This document shows, one piece after another, positions 62,497-64,000 of a stretch of 64,000 nt of DNA; position 1 is the first letter of the stretch, and each line of letters starts with the position of its first letter. The DNA lies in contig NZ_JAQGJT010000138.1 of the NCBI RefSeq assembly GCF_028290495.1, forward strand, positions 1 through 64,000, given 5' to 3'. Origin of the DNA: Tardiphaga sp. Lineage in GTDB: Bacteria > Pseudomonadota > Alphaproteobacteria > Rhizobiales > Xanthobacteraceae. Below the pieces are notes generated by a model that worked only from the letters and a program-made list of their open reading frames with translations, was not told the origin of the DNA and did not search any database. Both the position numbers and the translations under genes were made by a program.

Positions 62497-63956
62497 GCCT
62501 GCTTCTGTGGCACATTCGACGTTTGGGCCGCAAGGCCCTCCCCAACTAACGCCGGCAGCGCCAGCGTCGCGCGCAGTCCAGGATGACCGTCGCCGAGCTG
62601 CAGCGCGCCGCCATGCAAGGTCGCGACCGCCGAGGCCAGGCTGAGGCCGAGGCCAGATCCGGGCTGGGTGCGGCTGGCTTCCAGCCGCACGAAACGCTCG
62701 ACCGCGTGCTTGCGATCGGCCTCGGGAATGCCCGGCCCATGATCGATGACGCTGAGCAGCACTTCGTTGCCTTCGCGCCGCGCCTCGATCAGGATTTCAT
62801 TGCCGCCGGGTGCGGCTACCGCATCGGCGCCGGGCGGCTGCACAGCGGCGGGTCCACCATATTTGATCGCGTTCTCCACGAGATTGGCGAGCGCCTGGCT
62901 GACCAGCTCGCGGTTGCCGTGCAGAAACGCCGGCGCAGCCTTGACGTTCAGCGTCAGGCCGCTGTCCTCGGCCAGCGGCTCGTAGAGTTCATGGATCCCC
63001 ACGGCCACTTCGGCGGCGTCGAAGTCGTTCATGTTACCGCGCGCCTGCCCGGATTCGGCGCGCGCGATCATCAACAGTGCGTTGAAGGTGCGGATCAGCC
63101 CGTCGGATTCCTCGATCGTGCGCTCCAGCGCCGCGCGGTATTCCGCCTCGTTGTGGGACTTTGCCAGCGCCTCCTCGGCGCGGTTGCGCAACCGCGTCAG
63201 CGGCGTCTTGAGGTCATGGGCGATGTTGTCGGAGACTTCCTTCAGCCCGGTCATCAGCGCCTCGATGCGCTCCAGCATGGCGTTGAGGTTTTCGGCGAGG
63301 CGATCGAGTTCGTCGCCGGAGCGGCCGACCGGCAGCCGGCCGGAGAGATCGCCGGACATAATCCTCTGCGTGGTGCCGGTCATCGCATCGATCCGGCGCA
63401 ACACGCGGCGCGCCACAAAGATGCCGCCGCCGAGGCCGAGCACCACGACGATCAGCACCGACCATTGCGCCGCATTCGCGACGATGCCGTACAGCCGCCG
63501 GCGCTCCTCCAGGTCATGGCCGATCAGCAGCCGGAAGCCGCTGCTCAATTGCTCGACCCGCACCAATGCGTGGTGGTCGATCGCCTCCTGGTCGTCGAGC
63601 CGGTGATAGGCGGTCTCGCTCCAGCCGGTGGAAGCCATCACACCGGGCTGCAGCGACGCGACGTTGCCGGCCACCGACTGCCCGGCGGGCGTGGTGATCA
63701 GATAGAGGTTGGCCCCCGGCCGCAACGCGCGGTTCTCGATCGCAAACACGGTACCGCGTAAGCCCCGGCGGGCGAACAACTCGCTGAGCTCGCTCATCTC
63801 CGCGTCCACCGTGGTGGTGATCTGTTCGTTGATCAGCCGCCGCGTATTCCACGCGAAATAGCCCAGCAATGATGCCGCAAACAGCGCGAACAGCAGCAGA
63901 TAGGCCAGCGTCAGCCGGAACGCCGTGGTGCGAATGAGTTTACCGAAGGCGGTCAC
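62493..63956 (-). CDS. HAMP-domain sensor histidine kinase upstream of glnE
   Basis: 487 residues from GTG 63956. Membrane spans are about 13-35 (TLAYLLLFALFAASLLGYFAW) and 165-187 (WSVLIVVVLGLGGGIFVARRV), with a roughly 130-residue periplasmic sensor between. HAMP runs about 188-240. HisKA has NIAHDLKTPLTRLR, and HATPase has NLVENAIKYGG, DHGPGIPEADR and GSGLGLSLASAV. A response-regulator gene is probably just past the window edge; 63957-64000 contains nothing identifiable. Coupling to glnE hints at nitrogen or envelope sensing, unproven. Confidence 0.92.
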   Translation of the reverse strand: MTAFGKLIRTTAFRLTLAYLLLFALFAASLLGYFAWNTRRLINEQITTTVDAEMSELSELFARRGLRGTVFAIENRALRPGANLYLITTPAGQSVAGNVASLQPGVMASTGWSETAYHRLDDQEAIDHHALVRVEQLSSGFRLLIGHDLEERRRLYGIVANAAQWSVLIVVVLGLGGGIFVARRVLRRIDAMTGTTQRIMSGDLSGRLPVGRSGDELDRLAENLNAMLERIEALMTGLKEVSDNIAHDLKTPLTRLRNRAEEALAKSHNEAEYRAALERTIEESDGLIRTFNALLMIARAESGQARGNMNDFDAAEVAVGIHELYEPLAEDSGLTLNVKAAPAFLHGNRELVSQALANLVENAIKYGGPAAVQPPGADAVAAPGGNEILIEARREGNEVLLSVIDHGPGIPEADRKHAVERFVRLEASRTQPGSGLGLSLASAVATLHGGALQLGDGHPGLRATLALPALVGEGLAAQTSNVPQKQA

Positions 63957-64000
63957 GGGGCACGTTTCATTAGCATGTGAATAGCTTAAATTCCTTTTGT

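Overview
The window looks like a chromosomal segment of an alphaproteobacterium of the Bradyrhizobium/Rhodopseudomonas group. The evidence is the GC-rich coding style, frequent ATGA/GTGA start-stop overlaps, the dispersed palindromic repeats typical of these genomes, a histidine kinase-GlnE arrangement, and the oxalate, TctABC and HAAT/NitT transport genes. The genus call is inference. No tRNA, rRNA, CRISPR array or transposase was found.

Region 1 (1-11.1 kb, almost all minus strand) reads as an accessory island with more A/T-rich, atypical sequence. From the left edge it holds a truncated AsnB-type amidotransferase, a stand-alone NadE-like ATP-pyrophosphatase and a mono-modular A-PCP-TE synthetase, all translationally coupled. 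A type I secretion pair (HlyD adaptor and PrtD-like ABC transporter), a signal-less secreted protein with a glycosidase-like domain and a His/Gly/Ser/Thr repeat tail, and a SAM methyltransferase follow.

Region 2 (11.1-32.0 kb) is catabolic and uptake-oriented. It has an FAD oxidoreductase whose 5' end lacks a normal start, and a molybdenum hydroxylase operon with two large subunits. A MarR regulator, a branched-chain-type ABC transporter with a fused LivH-LivM permease, and an SDR/enoyl-CoA hydratase/alpha-beta hydrolase operon follow. A NitT/TauT-type ABC operon has a good sigma-54 promoter candidate. A cyclase-family hydrolase and nicotinate phosphoribosyltransferase close the region.

Region 3 (32.2-46.3 kb) is an oxalate/formyl-CoA island. 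It contains an ADP-forming acyl-CoA ligase, a divergent FadR-type GntR regulator followed by oxc and frc, a 45-codon small gene, a tctCBA transporter, two OxlT-like MFS antiporters (the first broken by one in-frame TGA) and a CBS-pair protein. Seven 17-bp copies of TGGYAT-N5-ATRCCA lie only in intergenic regions of this island, one before each transcription unit, with two between the divergent ligase and regulator genes. This is the most coherent undescribed-looking system in the window: a GntR-controlled oxalate regulon.

Region 4 (46.3-64 kb) has a nitronate monooxygenase, a quinone-oxidoreductase-type dehydrogenase, an ArsB-like carrier, a decayed MFS pseudogene zone and a PAS hybrid-sensor-like histidine kinase. 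Next comes a ferric-siderophore operon (TonB receptor, DUF3649, PepSY protein, DUF3325). A secreted virginiamycin-B-lyase-like beta-propeller follows, whose upstream region is a near copy of the receptor's upstream region and carries an Irr-like palindrome. The window ends with glnE coupled to a second histidine kinase.
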